Shown here in pieces: positions 48,231-56,999 of a stretch of DNA of 64,000 nt. Made by a program: the position numbers and the translations under genes. Every line of letters begins with the position of its first letter. Position 1 is the first letter of the stretch. The stretch is from Kitasatospora indigofera (GTDB taxonomy: Bacteria > Actinomycetota > Actinomycetes > Streptomycetales > Streptomycetaceae), in the NCBI RefSeq assembly GCF_014655955.1, contig NZ_BNBO01000046.1, forward strand, positions 1-64,000, written 5' to 3'. The notes under the pieces were generated by a model. The model ran no database searches. It worked only from the letters and a program-made list of their open reading frames with translations, and was not told the origin of the DNA.

Positions 48231-49694
48231 ATGAATGCTGTGCCGACGAATCAATCTCCAGCGAGCGAGTCCCCGAGCCAGTCCCCGCGATCTCCCGGCC
48301 GGTCCCTGCCCGGGCCCGATGCCCCGGGTGACGGCCCGGCCCCCGACCATCCCGTCACCGCCGGGCCTGTCACCGCCGGGACCGTCACCCCAGGCGCCGT
48401 GACCGCGGACTTCGTCACCGCCGCGCCCGCCGAGTCCGCGGGCGCAGCGCCCTGGTACCGGCGGGCCGCGCGGGGCGCCTTCGCCGACCTGAGCCCGCTC
48501 CGGGAGAACGCCGACTACCGCCGCCTCTGGTTCGGTCAGGCCGTGTCCTCGATCGGCCAGCAGATGACGGCCGTCGCGGTCTCCGTCCAGGTCTACGACC
48601 TCACCGGATCCAGCTTCGCCACCGGCCTGGTCGGCCTCTGCTCGCTGTTCCCGCTGGTCGCCTTCGGCCTGTACGGCGGAGCGATCGCCGACACCGTGGA
48701 CCGCCGCCGCCTCGGCCTGATCGGTGCGGCCGGCCTGGCCCTGGTCTCCGCCGTGCTGGCCGGCCAGGCGCTCGCCGACCTCGGGCAGGTCCTGGTCCTG
48801 TACGCGGCCGTGGCCGTCCAGGCCGGATTCTTCGCGATCAGCTCGCCGGCCCGCTCCGCGATGGTCCCCCGGCTGGTGCCGACCCATCAGCTGCCGGCGG
48901 CCAACGCCCTCAACACGGTGAGCATGAACCTCGGCCTCACTGTGGGCCCGATGATCGGCGGCGTCCTGATCGGCGCCTACGGGGCCCAGGCCGCCTACCT
49001 GGTCGACACCCTCGCCTTCACGGCCACCCTCTACGCGATGTGGCGGCTGCCCGCGATGCGCCCGCTCGGCGAACGCAAGGGCCGCGCCTCCGTCCTGGAC
49101 GGACTGCGCTTCCTGCGGGAGCAGCCCAACCTGCGCACCAGCTTCCTCGCCGACCTGGCCGCCATGATCTTCGGCATGCCGCGCGCCCTCTTCCCCGCCA
49201 TCGCCGTCGGCTTCTACGGCGGCGACGCCCGTACGGTCGGCCTGCTCGTCTCCGCCCCGGCGGTCGGCGCCCTGATCGGCGCCCTGTTCTCCGGCTGGAT
49301 CAGCCGGGTCCACCGCCAGGGCCTCGCCGTCCTGGCCGCGGTCGCCGCCTGGGGCCTGGCCATCGCCGCCTTCGGCCTGCTCCACAACCTGTGGCTCGGT
49401 CTCTTCATGCTGGCCCTGGCAGGCTGCGCCGACACCGTCAGCATGATCTTCCGCAACACGATGATGCAGGTCGCCGCCCCGGACGAGATGCGCGGCCGCC
49501 TCCAGGGCATCTTCATCGTGGTCGTCGCCGGCGGCCCCCGCCTGGGCGACTTCGAATCCGGCGCCGTCGCCTCCCTGACCTCCCCCGCCGTCTCCGTCGT
49601 CACCGGCGGCCTGGCCTGCGTGGCCGCCATCCTCCTGCTCGCCGCCCGCCGCCCGGCCTTCCTCCGCTACGACGCCCGCCACCCCACCCCCTGA
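48231..49694 (+). CDS. MFS exporter (EntS-like)
   Basis: A membrane protein of about 487 residues with 12 predicted membrane segments. After a disordered N-terminus of about 85 residues come FGQAVSSIGQQMTAVAVSVQ, FGLYGGAIADTVDRRRLGLI (the loop 2-3 motif), and later FRNTMMQVAAPDEMRGRLQG, typical of the EntS/MefA group of drug or siderophore exporters. The substrate is unknown. Start ATG 48231 or GTG 48150 both fit. The 199 bp after it hold no gene and lead to tRNA-Pro. Confidence 0.87.
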   Translation: MNAVPTNQSPASESPSQSPRSPGRSLPGPDAPGDGPAPDHPVTAGPVTAGTVTPGAVTADFVTAAPAESAGAAPWYRRAARGAFADLSPLRENADYRRLWFGQAVSSIGQQMTAVAVSVQVYDLTGSSFATGLVGLCSLFPLVAFGLYGGAIADTVDRRRLGLIGAAGLALVSAVLAGQALADLGQVLVLYAAVAVQAGFFAISSPARSAMVPRLVPTHQLPAANALNTVSMNLGLTVGPMIGGVLIGAYGAQAAYLVDTLAFTATLYAMWRLPAMRPLGERKGRASVLDGLRFLREQPNLRTSFLADLAAMIFGMPRALFPAIAVGFYGGDARTVGLLVSAPAVGALIGALFSGWISRVHRQGLAVLAAVAAWGLAIAAFGLLHNLWLGLFMLALAGCADTVSMIFRNTMMQVAAPDEMRGRLQGIFIVVVAGGPRLGDFESGAVASLTSPAVSVVTGGLACVAAILLLAARRPAFLRYDARHPTP

Positions 49695-49893
49695 CCCGCC
49701 CCCCTGACCTGCACCGCCCCGCCACCCACCCGCCTGCAGACCCCCGCTCCCACCAGCCACGCCGCCCCCGGAAACCTGGCAGCGAGCACCCCTCCACGTG
49801 CTGTATTGTTTTCCACGTCACCGGGTCACCGGGGACAAGGTCGAGAAGCCGAGAAGTCGAACCGCAAGGTCCGGCGACAAGGATCCGAGACCA

Positions 49894-49967
<74 letters not shown>

Positions 49968-49979
49968 CAGTGATGTCGG

Positions 49980-50022
49980 AGCCCCGCTGACTGGACGAAG
50001 GTCCAGGCCAGCGGGGCTTTTG
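49980..50022 (+). terminator. Terminator after tRNA-Pro
   Basis: AGCCCCGCT pairs with AGCGGGGCT, with an inner CTGGAC/GTCCAG stem, followed by TTTTG. It ends the tRNA transcript and faces the integrase gene. Confidence 0.85.
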
Positions 50023-50039
50023 CTGTTTCCGAGGGTAAG

Positions 50040-51278
50040 TCAGCGGACCAGCCGCAGATGGCGGCCGGGGAAGTCCTGCGGGACCACTTCGAGACCAACG
50101 CCCTGGCGTGGCCCGCTCAGGTGCGCGCTCAGCGCTTCGCCGGCCAGATCGATCGAGCGTCGGTCCGGGTGCAGATACCGCTGCGTGGTCATCAGCGATC
50201 CGTGTCCGGCGATCTTCCGCAGGACGTGCAGGGGCACGCCAGCGTCCGCCATCCACGTCAGCCCGGTGTGTCGGAGATCGTGGCGCCGCAGGTGCTCGTA
50301 GCCGAGCCCCACCACCACTTCGTCCCAGTGCGTTGCGTCCCGCAGCACGGCGGTCGTGATCCGGCCGCCCCTCGGCCCGGTGAACAGCCTCGCCATCGGG
50401 TCCCGGTCGATCACGTCCAGGCGCCAGGCCACCAGCTCGCGGATCTCCGGGATCAGCGGCACCGACCGGCGCCGCTTGCCCTTGGTGCCCTTGTCCAGCA
50501 ATCCGCCGGGCGCGGTCGTGGTCTGCCGGCACAGGTCCCATGTCCACCGTTCCCGGTCGACGTCCTTGCGACGTACACCGGAGACTTCGCCGATACGGGC
50601 AGCGGTGCACGCCGCGAAGCGCACTACGTCGCCCCAGCCGCCGTACTCCCCGTGCGAACGCATGACCAGGCCGGTGGCGAGCCGGTCCAGGGCGTCCCAG
50701 TCCGGAAGCGCGAGGGCACGCGGGTCGTCAAGTTCGTCCTCGGCGCGCTGGTACTCACGCTGCCAGCCGCTCACCCGGGCCGGATTGATGTCGATCACAC
50801 CGTCCCGGACAGCCTGCTCCATGATGCGCACGAGCATGGCGAGGGTGTTCTTCACCGTGGAACGGCCGTGCTCGTCGGCGATCCACCCATACACAGCCCG
50901 GTCGATCACACCGTTTGTCACGGCGCGCACCGGCAGGTGGCCGATCGCGGGGACGATCCGCAGCCGCCAGCCGGCACGGTATGGGTCGAGAGTCTTGGAC
51001 TCCAGACCGCGCAACGCCAGATCCATCACGGACTCTCCGTACTCGGTGAGCGGCATCGTTGCGGTACCCGGGCTGACGCCGCGGCTGGCCAGCCGATCCA
51101 TCCCGAGAATCCAGGCCTCGGCCTCCTCCACCGTCACGGACATCTCGGAGCGGGACAGTCGGCTCCCCGAGATCGGGTCGAACCAGCGGACCCGCGCCCT
51201 ATAGGGCTTGGGGTACTCCGGGCGGTACTCGATGTCAGTCGAGAGCTTCACGCCGATGGGAGGATTCTGTTGGGGCAT
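50040..51278 (-). CDS. int: Tyrosine site-specific integrase
   Basis: A protein of 412 residues of the phage/plasmid integrase family. The N-terminal SAM-like arm-binding part (residues about 75-190) precedes the catalytic domain: Arg in ACTAARIGEVSGVRRKDVD, Lys in KGKRRRSVPLI, H-x-x-R in LRRHDLRHTGLTWM, and Tyr in SLMTTQRYLHPDRR. Its stop lies 73 bp from the tRNA-Pro 3' end. This is the int end of a pSAM2-type integrative element; pSAM2 itself uses a tRNA-Pro gene. The ATG shares one base with the stop of the excisionase gene (TGATG). Confidence 0.95.
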   Translation of the reverse strand: MPQQNPPIGVKLSTDIEYRPEYPKPYRARVRWFDPISGSRLSRSEMSVTVEEAEAWILGMDRLASRGVSPGTATMPLTEYGESVMDLALRGLESKTLDPYRAGWRLRIVPAIGHLPVRAVTNGVIDRAVYGWIADEHGRSTVKNTLAMLVRIMEQAVRDGVIDINPARVSGWQREYQRAEDELDDPRALALPDWDALDRLATGLVMRSHGEYGGWGDVVRFAACTAARIGEVSGVRRKDVDRERWTWDLCRQTTTAPGGLLDKGTKGKRRRSVPLIPEIRELVAWRLDVIDRDPMARLFTGPRGGRITTAVLRDATHWDEVVVGLGYEHLRRHDLRHTGLTWMADAGVPLHVLRKIAGHGSLMTTQRYLHPDRRSIDLAGEALSAHLSGPRQGVGLEVVPQDFPGRHLRLVR

Positions 51279-51574
51279 CAGGCGGCTTCTCCGGGGGCGA
51301 TGCGACGCGACTCCAGCCAGGCCTGGACGTCGGGCACGCTGTAGACGGTGATACGCGAGGTCAGGCGTACGAACGGCGGACCCTGCATGGGTGTTGAGGT
51401 ACGCCAGCGTCGAAGAGACGACGGGTCGACCCCGATGAGCGCCGCGACGTCCTCAGTGGAATACCCCTCTCCGGCGAGGAGGCCTGTTCGGCGGGCTTGC
51501 GCATTCTGACTGGCCTGGCTGACCGAGCTGATCAGTTCGGCTACTTGCGTGATCGTCAACTGCTGCTCAGGCAA
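51278..51574 (-). CDS. xis: Excisionase-like helix-turn-helix protein
   Basis: A protein of 98 residues with a MerR/excisionase-type winged helix (YSTEDVAALIGVDPSSLRRW, then PPFVRLTSRITVYSVPDVQA, then WLESRRI). It is joined to the integrase by TGATG, the usual xis-int order. Start TTG 51574 follows AGGAG by 10 bp. It probably directs excision of the element with Int. Confidence 0.85.
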   Translation of the reverse strand: MPEQQLTITQVAELISSVSQASQNAQARRTGLLAGEGYSTEDVAALIGVDPSSLRRWRTSTPMQGPPFVRLTSRITVYSVPDVQAWLESRRIAPGEAA

Positions 51575-51656
51575 GGGTCCGTGCTCCTAACCGCGTGGAA
51601 AGTCGTAGATTGCGTGCATGGCACGGCCGACATGCTCGGCTGCCTTCTTCTCTGGC

Positions 51657-51898
51657 ATCCGCTACTGCCGCTACCTCCCTGGTCAGGGGCATGTTTTTGG
51701 TAGCGGATTGGGTAGCGGTAGCGGATTGGTGCCGCTCCCGCCGGGTGGCGGGAGCGGCAGGGCGTCTACCGGAGCGCGGCTTCCGCGGGGCTGGTCTCGG
51801 GGGTGGGTAGCGGATTCGTATCCGCTACCGGTGGGCTATCCGCTACCGGAAACAGGGTTCTGACCTGCGCGGTAGCGGAGGTAGCGGCAGTAGCGGAT
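51657..51898. repeat. TAGCGG iteron-like array with a 22-bp inverted repeat
   Basis: TAGCGG or its complement CCGCTA occurs about eleven times in 240 bp. The outer copies form a perfect 22-bp inverted repeat (51657-51678 and 51877-51898). It lies between xis and the rep remnant; part of it codes for the end of that remnant. The place and form suggest a replication or repressor site of the element. The 190 bp from 51575 to 51765 hold no gene. Confidence 0.75.
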
Positions 51899-52083
51899 TC
51901 CTGGGAGCGGGGCGGGCAGTAGCGCAGCCAGGCGTCGGTGAGGTCGGCGGCGTAGTAGCCCTTGACGCTGCTCTTGGGGCCGGTCTTGATGTTGCGGGGC
52001 TTGATGGGGTCGTTGTCGGCGGTGACGTAGTCGCCGAGCATCCGGGCGAGGGCGCGGGCGGTGATGGGCGAAACGCGAAACGC
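51766..52083 (-). pseudogene. C-terminal remnant of a DUF3631-type replication protein
   Basis: The frame reads SPITARALARMLGDYVTADN, then PIKPRNIKTGPKSSVKGYYA, then ADLTDAWLRYCPP, which is the end of DUF3631 (primase/helicase-like) proteins of streptomycete integrative elements. About 105 residues remain; a stop (TAG at 52086-52084) closes the frame upstream, so most of the protein is gone. The order int, xis, rep fits a pSAM2-type element that has lost replication. ATG 52041 is the first possible start. Confidence 0.7.
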
Positions 52084-52094
52084 CTACGCCGGGC
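52082..52094. repeat. Left copy of a 13-bp direct repeat around the HNH gene
   Basis: GCCTACGCCGGGC occurs here and at 53090-53102. It covers the exact place where the replication-protein remnant breaks off. Confidence 0.75.
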
Positions 52095-52141
52095 CAGGGC
52101 CCTCGGTAGTCTGAGCCTAGTAACTTCCATGAAGGGGAAGC

Positions 52142-53020
52142 GTGACCGGGAAGAATCAATGGATTGAGCACGAGTATTTCCGGACTTACAGAATTGCGAC
52201 GCGCGTCGAGTCGGTTTCCCTGAACCCGTTCAACTACTTGAGGGAATTGGAGGCACTGTTCCTGGAAGACGGGATTCTCGAATTTGCCCCTAGCTGGCAA
52301 AAGGACACCGCCCTCCATCGGCTCATTAGATACATTGCAGACGACTTCTTCTCGGAGGACACTACCGGGCCGACCTGTGCGCCCTGGGGTTCCGATCCCG
52401 TCCATCCGAAGTGGATCCTTCCTGTCGACTTGGCGCTTCAGTTGTATGGCCTCTCCGATGAGCCAGAATTTTTCATTCCGGAGGATCGGAACATCGTCCA
52501 GGGCGAGGACGGCATCTATCGACAAGTGACTCCCCCGTGGGTAGAAAACGCCTGCTACGAGCGCTACCAGTACCTGAGGCTCACGCAGGTCTACGAGGAT
52601 CTGCTTGCGAGGATTGCCGAAGAGGTATTCTTCGTGATGTTTCTCAATCGCCGGGCGCTGGAGGGCCTAAACCGGCACCTCGCCGGACACTTGGGAGATA
52701 TTGATCCCGCCTATATATCAGAAGACAGCATGGGACTTGCACGGCTATTCTCTGGCCCCGGAGAGCTCAAACGAGTAAGGCCGCCAGTCTGGGCTAAAAG
52801 AGCCGTCTTCTACCGAGAGCGCGGGCGCTGCGCATCATGTCGAACTGACTTGTCAGGCCTTATCGATACGTTCCCAGACTCAAACTACGACCATATGATT
52901 CCATTGGCACGAGGCGGGCTCAATGATCTGACCAATCTGCAACTACTGTGCGGAAGGTGCAACCTGAAGAAGTCGGATAGAATCACTGCTTCAAGTAAGC
53001 ACTATCGGCGCTGGTATTGA
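52142..53020 (+). CDS. Lone HNH endonuclease-domain protein
   Basis: A protein of 292 residues whose codon use is clearly less G+C-rich than that of the core genes, a sign of transfer. The C-terminal 70 residues are a classic HNH: zinc Cys in RCASCRTDLSG (about residue 231), the active DHMIPLARGGLNDLTNLQ (about residue 249) and LLCGRCNLKKSDR. The N-terminal 220 residues contain no domain I recognise (FNYLRELEALFLEDGILEFA). Start GTG 52142 follows AGGGGAAG. It may be a defence nuclease, but no methylase or ATPase partner is adjacent. Confidence 0.9.
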   Translation: MTGKNQWIEHEYFRTYRIATRVESVSLNPFNYLRELEALFLEDGILEFAPSWQKDTALHRLIRYIADDFFSEDTTGPTCAPWGSDPVHPKWILPVDLALQLYGLSDEPEFFIPEDRNIVQGEDGIYRQVTPPWVENACYERYQYLRLTQVYEDLLARIAEEVFFVMFLNRRALEGLNRHLAGHLGDIDPAYISEDSMGLARLFSGPGELKRVRPPVWAKRAVFYRERGRCASCRTDLSGLIDTFPDSNYDHMIPLARGGLNDLTNLQLLCGRCNLKKSDRITASSKHYRRWY

Positions 53021-53512
53021 GCTGCAGAGCTCGCCGACAGGCAGAGCACGCACAGCCCCATCACGTGCACGGGTCTGAGTATCTAACTGGCCTACGCCGG
53101 GCACGCACGCCAGCGGACGACCACGGACCCCCAGGGACGACCCGCGCAGGTCAATCGCGTTGACCCTCCACGCCGGATAGGTGCCCAAGTTGCTTCGGAC
53201 GAAGAGGCTGTGGTCACGTCTCGGGCATCTGGGATGGCGGAGCTCACGAACACTGTCGTGTACCGCGCTCGGGGTGGGCCACCTCTCCAGCTCGGACCCT
53301 TGCGGGAGGCACCCGCCTGGCTCTGGAGAAATCCTGGAGATGATCACGAAATCCCGGCCACGCGGGACCAATGAAGACCAACGCGCAACGAGGCTCTGAC
53401 CTGCCACTTTGCCTCGCGCCGCACGTCAGCGATCTCGCAGGGCCTAATTCGGGACGAAGGAGCTGTGAGTTCATAGCGCAGAGTCCCTGCACCGCGAGGT
53501 GGCCTGGTTGTG
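53021..53512. other. Region without a supported gene
   Basis: Open frames here are short or not protein-like. It holds the right copy of the 13-bp direct repeat (53090-53102). Base composition returns toward the genome norm. Confidence 0.55.
53090..53102. repeat. Right copy of the 13-bp direct repeat
   Basis: GCCTACGCCGGGC, identical to 52082-52094. The two copies enclose the HNH gene and little else. Confidence 0.75.
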
Positions 53513-53986
53513 TTAGCGCTGTCGGGGGACTGGCAGCGGTTCGTGGTGGTGCCAGATCAGTGACCGGTCCTGGCTGTGGAGCTCGGCGGATCCCCACTCT
53601 AGGCGGACGATGCCCTCTGCCAACGAGCATGCGTAGGCGACGAGTACGACCTTCGTGTCTGGGGCGAGGCCTGCGAGATCTGCGTGGGGCTCGGCCTCGA
53701 CCGGGAGTTCGAGGCCGAGGCCGAGTTCTGGCTGACGCGGGTCGGGACCGTGCCGGCGGATGAGGTCAGCCCGCAGCCTCGACCTGCTGCGGAGCTTGGC
53801 TGTGCTGACCGGCACGTCTCTCTTCGCGTAGCGGTAGGGGTAGATGACGTGGCCGGCGATCACGGCGAGCGTTCCTGCCTGGAGGCGGACCAGTTCCGTG
53901 GCGGGTAGTTGCGACAGGCCAGCTGACAGCTCCTCGTATTGTGCGCCGTATAGCCCGACGAATGTAAGTAGCCACTCAGCGGGGCG
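53513..53986 (-). pseudogene. Decayed or 5'-truncated gene of unknown function
   Basis: The reading frame is protein-like for 157 residues with high G/C third bases: AEWLLTFVGLYGAQYEELSA, then TELVRLQAGTLAVIAGHVIY, then YRYAKRDVPVSTAKLRSRSR, ending WHHHEPLPVPRQR. The only usable start is GTG 53863 (116 residues, AGGAA upstream), but the conserved-looking part begins earlier, right after a TGA at 53987-53989. In the same frame beyond that TGA is HHCAPWCARHQLDGTVLSLC, so one longer gene may have been cut by a stop. If the short form is real it is a small cytosolic protein. Confidence 0.5.
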
Positions 53987-54012
53987 TCAGCAGCCATGTT
54001 GGCTGCACAGGC

Positions 54013-54570
54013 TCAGCACGGTGCCGTCAAGCTGATGACGTGCGCACCACGGGGCGCAATGGTGGTCAACCTCTCTCGGTCGGGCTCGCTCGCAGCCAGG
54101 ACGGTGATACCGGCTAGCTGCTCCCACTGGACGTGGGAGCGCTTGGGGCGCAACAGCGCGCCAACGGGTCCGTCCGCGTGGCCGGCGCACAGCGGGATAC
54201 CTCCGGCCCACCGGGGGTCGTAGTCCTCGTGCTCGAAGTACGGTGCTGTGCCGTGGTGGGCGAGAACCCACGGGGTAGCCGCCTCGCGCCTCCGTCGGCG
54301 CTCGTCCGCCGGCGCCGACAGCCACCAGGACCGGGCCATGACCCGGTGCGGGCCGCGCAGGAGGTGGCGCGAGGGCTGCGTCGCGCCGCGCCAACCCGCT
54401 CCCGGCTGGAGCTGGCGCTCCATCGCCTGGATCCGCTGCTGGCGCTCACAGGTGCCGCGCGTATGGCGGTGGAGGTGGGGCCAACCGGCCCCGGCACAAT
54501 CGTTGCTGCCGAGGTCTAGCTGATCACCGGAAGCGGCGAGTGCCCTGGTGAGCTCTTGGTCTTCGCGCAA
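54013..54570 (-). CDS. Hypothetical protein of the element
   Basis: A frame of 185 residues that looks coding (ERQQRIQAMERQLQPGAGW, then TPWVLAHHGTAPYFEHEDYD, then IPLCAGHADGPVGALLRPKR, then SHVQWEQLAGITVLAASEPD). Start TTG 54570 has weak support. It overlaps, in another frame, the CAPWCARH segment described for 53513-53986, so a frameshift may join the two. No domain is recognised. The 210 bp to the right hold no gene. Confidence 0.45.
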   Translation of the reverse strand: MREDQELTRALAASGDQLDLGSNDCAGAGWPHLHRHTRGTCERQQRIQAMERQLQPGAGWRGATQPSRHLLRGPHRVMARSWWLSAPADERRRRREAATPWVLAHHGTAPYFEHEDYDPRWAGGIPLCAGHADGPVGALLRPKRSHVQWEQLAGITVLAASEPDRERLTTIAPRGAHVISLTAPC

Positions 54571-54783
54571 GGCGGCTATCTTTCATGGGTAGAGGTCTGC
54601 TCGTAGATCCGTCCGGCTCAACCGGGCATGGATGTTGCGGTGCCGTCACAACGGTCATGGTCTGACTCGGCACGGGACCGGTCAGCTGCGGCATGTGGCG
54701 TGAGAACCTAGTCCCGAATCGCCCCATGCACGTCAGCTCGTGCCAGGCTCAATGCGGCGGTCTAAGGGAAGACGGAGCGCAGG

Positions 54784-56151
54784 GTGTACGTCACAAGGGT
54801 TCAGCTCAGAGATATCAAGAGTTTCAGTGGTGAGCGCGCGGTAGACCTGTCGCTGTCCGGGCGTAGTGGTTGGACGGTACTCGCGGGACGTAACGCCTCT
54901 GGCAAGTCCACAGTGCTGCAAGCCATCGCACTGGCGATCAGCGGCCCAGATGTCTCACGCACGTTGATGCCGGACTTTGCCGGCTGGGTCAACGAACGCG
55001 CCAGGAAGGGCGAGGTCGAGGTCCACGTGACCGCTGACCCTCAGCTTGACCAGTTCATTGGACGAGGACAAAAGCCCAGTGAGTTCTCCGTTGGGCTGCA
55101 GTGGACTCGCCATTCCTTCGATCGGGAAGATCAAGGAGTGGCGGTGCTGGAGCCGCTGATCACAACTATGGGCGGGCCCCGCGGACCCTGGGCGCCGGGC
55201 GCGTCTGGATGGTTCTGTGCTGGTTACGGCCCTTTCCGTCGGCTCGGGTCGAGCGAATCGCGGCGCTTCAAGAATCAGGGCCCTAGCGGACGTCTGGTAA
55301 CGCTCTTTCGTGAGGATGCAGTACTGACAGAGGGGGTGTCATGGCTGATCGATCTTCGACTTCGACAGTTTGAGGAGGAAGAGCGGAAGAGAATTGCTGA
55401 GGAACATTCAGGGGAAAGTCCTGTCGTAGCTGGCCCATTGCTGAGGACGGTATTGCAGCTACTGCGAGACGATCTACTTCCAGACCGCTATCAGATTCAA
55501 AGGGTTACGGCGGATGGCCTGTGGGTGTCTGATGGTCAGAAGGTGCGAGGTAAGGGCTTCCCTTTGAGGGAGATGAGCGATGGCTATCGATCGGTAGTGG
55601 CATTGGTGCTAGATATTGTCCGCCAGCTCCATAATGCCTACGGAAGGCTGCGTATCGGATCCACCGAAAATGGTGGCATGGCAATCATGTTGCCGGGTGT
55701 GGTATTGATCGACGAAATAGACGCACATATGCACGTCAGCTGGCAACGCAAGATCGGCGGCTGGCTCCGGGAGCATTTTCCTATGATCCAGTTCATTGTC
55801 ACCAGTCATAGCCCATATATCTGCCAGGCCGCCGATGAAGGCGGGCTAATCCGGCTTCCTGCAATCAACGAACTCCAGGCGCCGGCCGTGGTTGACGAGG
55901 ATCTCTACCGCCGAGTCGTCTATGGCAGCGGTGACGACGCAGTGCTCTCTGAACTATTTGGGGTGGAGACTCCATACTCAAGCCGCGCCGAGCAGCAGCG
56001 CCGACGTCTGGTAGCACTGGAGCGGAAGGTGTACGCCGGGACGAGCTCCTCTGCGGAACAAGCCGAGTATCAAGAGTTGGCCAAGTTGCTTACGAGTTCC
56101 TTGTCGAGCAGGGTGGCTGAGGTGTCAGCCCGTTTGGAGCAGGACCAGTGA
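54784..56151 (+). CDS. Septu-like ATPase (PtuA type)
   Basis: A protein of 455 residues of the overcoming-lysogeny/AAA_21-type ABC ATPases. Walker A is GRNASGKST (residues 35-43), the ABC signature-like part is EMSDGYRSVVALV (about residue 263), Walker B is VVLIDEIDAHMHVSWQ (about residues 305-320), and a switch His is in FIVTSHSPYIC. An ATPase of this kind fused by GTGA overlap to an HNH gene is the plan of the Septu anti-phage system, where PtuA forms a complex with the nuclease PtuB. Codon use is less G+C-rich than that of the core. Start GTG 54784 follows GGAG by 7 bp. Confidence 0.88.
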   Translation: MYVTRVQLRDIKSFSGERAVDLSLSGRSGWTVLAGRNASGKSTVLQAIALAISGPDVSRTLMPDFAGWVNERARKGEVEVHVTADPQLDQFIGRGQKPSEFSVGLQWTRHSFDREDQGVAVLEPLITTMGGPRGPWAPGASGWFCAGYGPFRRLGSSESRRFKNQGPSGRLVTLFREDAVLTEGVSWLIDLRLRQFEEEERKRIAEEHSGESPVVAGPLLRTVLQLLRDDLLPDRYQIQRVTADGLWVSDGQKVRGKGFPLREMSDGYRSVVALVLDIVRQLHNAYGRLRIGSTENGGMAIMLPGVVLIDEIDAHMHVSWQRKIGGWLREHFPMIQFIVTSHSPYICQAADEGGLIRLPAINELQAPAVVDEDLYRRVVYGSGDDAVLSELFGVETPYSSRAEQQRRRLVALERKVYAGTSSSAEQAEYQELAKLLTSSLSSRVAEVSARLEQDQ

Positions 56152-56867
56152 TCCCGCTTCACCGAATAGACCTTTCTCCGCGTGTACAGGGCCTTCTGAC
56201 GAGGGCAACGGGACGCGTCAAAACGAGAGGCGGCACCTCGGCGATTGCACGCAAGACCTGGAAGGATGCCGACGGAACCACGAAGCATGTGCGTCAGGCT
56301 CTGGAGAGTATGGCGCGTGGTGCTGTGCGGTGCATGTACTGCGATGACAATCGAGGCATGGCCATTGACCATTTCGAACCGCTAGAACGCGCACCGCTTC
56401 GGGCATTCGAGTGGCTGAATCACCTACTGTCCTGCGCATACTGCAATAGCGATGTGAAGAGGGAGGAATATCCGGTAGACGCGAATGGCTTTTGCCTGCT
56501 GATCAATCCAACAATTGAAGATCCAGCCGAGCATCTCCAGCTCATGTTGGCGTCCGGCGAATATGAACCTGTGAATGGCTCCCCTAAAGGGGTCGAGTCA
56601 ATCAGGGTATTCGGCCTCAATCGTCCCGACCTCATCAAGGGTCGCCAGGACGCCTTTGACTTGGCCTGCTCCAACATCCGCGACTGGCACTTCCAGCGCC
56701 AATCCAATGACGTCAGGGCCGATCGAGTGGCGAAAGCGCTGCTGGATAGACCGTTCATCGACGTCGTGCATGCCATGACCCGTCTCAAACCGAGTGTTGC
56801 CGCTATCGTTGTCGGCCAGGACACCGTGCCTGCTCTTGTAGCTTGGCAAGCCGAGTACGGGCTCTGA
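56148..56867 (+). CDS. Septu-like HNH nuclease (PtuB type)
   Basis: A protein of 239 residues. The HNH zinc pairs are CMYC (residues 62-65) and CAYC (about residues 95-98), with the catalytic DH in GMAIDHFEPLER between them and LLINPTIEDPAEHLQLML after, a pattern of PtuB/TIGR02646-like HNH proteins. The start GTG overlaps the ATPase stop by 4 bp, so the two are made together. It probably cuts nucleic acid when the ATPase senses infection; this is by analogy. Confidence 0.88.
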   Translation: MIPLHRIDLSPRVQGLLTRATGRVKTRGGTSAIARKTWKDADGTTKHVRQALESMARGAVRCMYCDDNRGMAIDHFEPLERAPLRAFEWLNHLLSCAYCNSDVKREEYPVDANGFCLLINPTIEDPAEHLQLMLASGEYEPVNGSPKGVESIRVFGLNRPDLIKGRQDAFDLACSNIRDWHFQRQSNDVRADRVAKALLDRPFIDVVHAMTRLKPSVAAIVVGQDTVPALVAWQAEYGL

Positions 56868-56999
56868 TTGGTTCAGGTATACGGTGCCCGAGTCGACGCT
56901 CCGCCGCGGGGTCAGAAAATTTCTGTGGCCGAATAGGGCCGCCGGGTTGGCACTGGCGGATCCTCAGTCGGTTGGATATCGCGAGATGTTCAGGCTTGA

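Noticed and set aside
53244-53630. Minus-strand frame of 128 codons
   Set aside because: Poor codon pattern, no ribosome site and overlap with the better frame 53513-53986.
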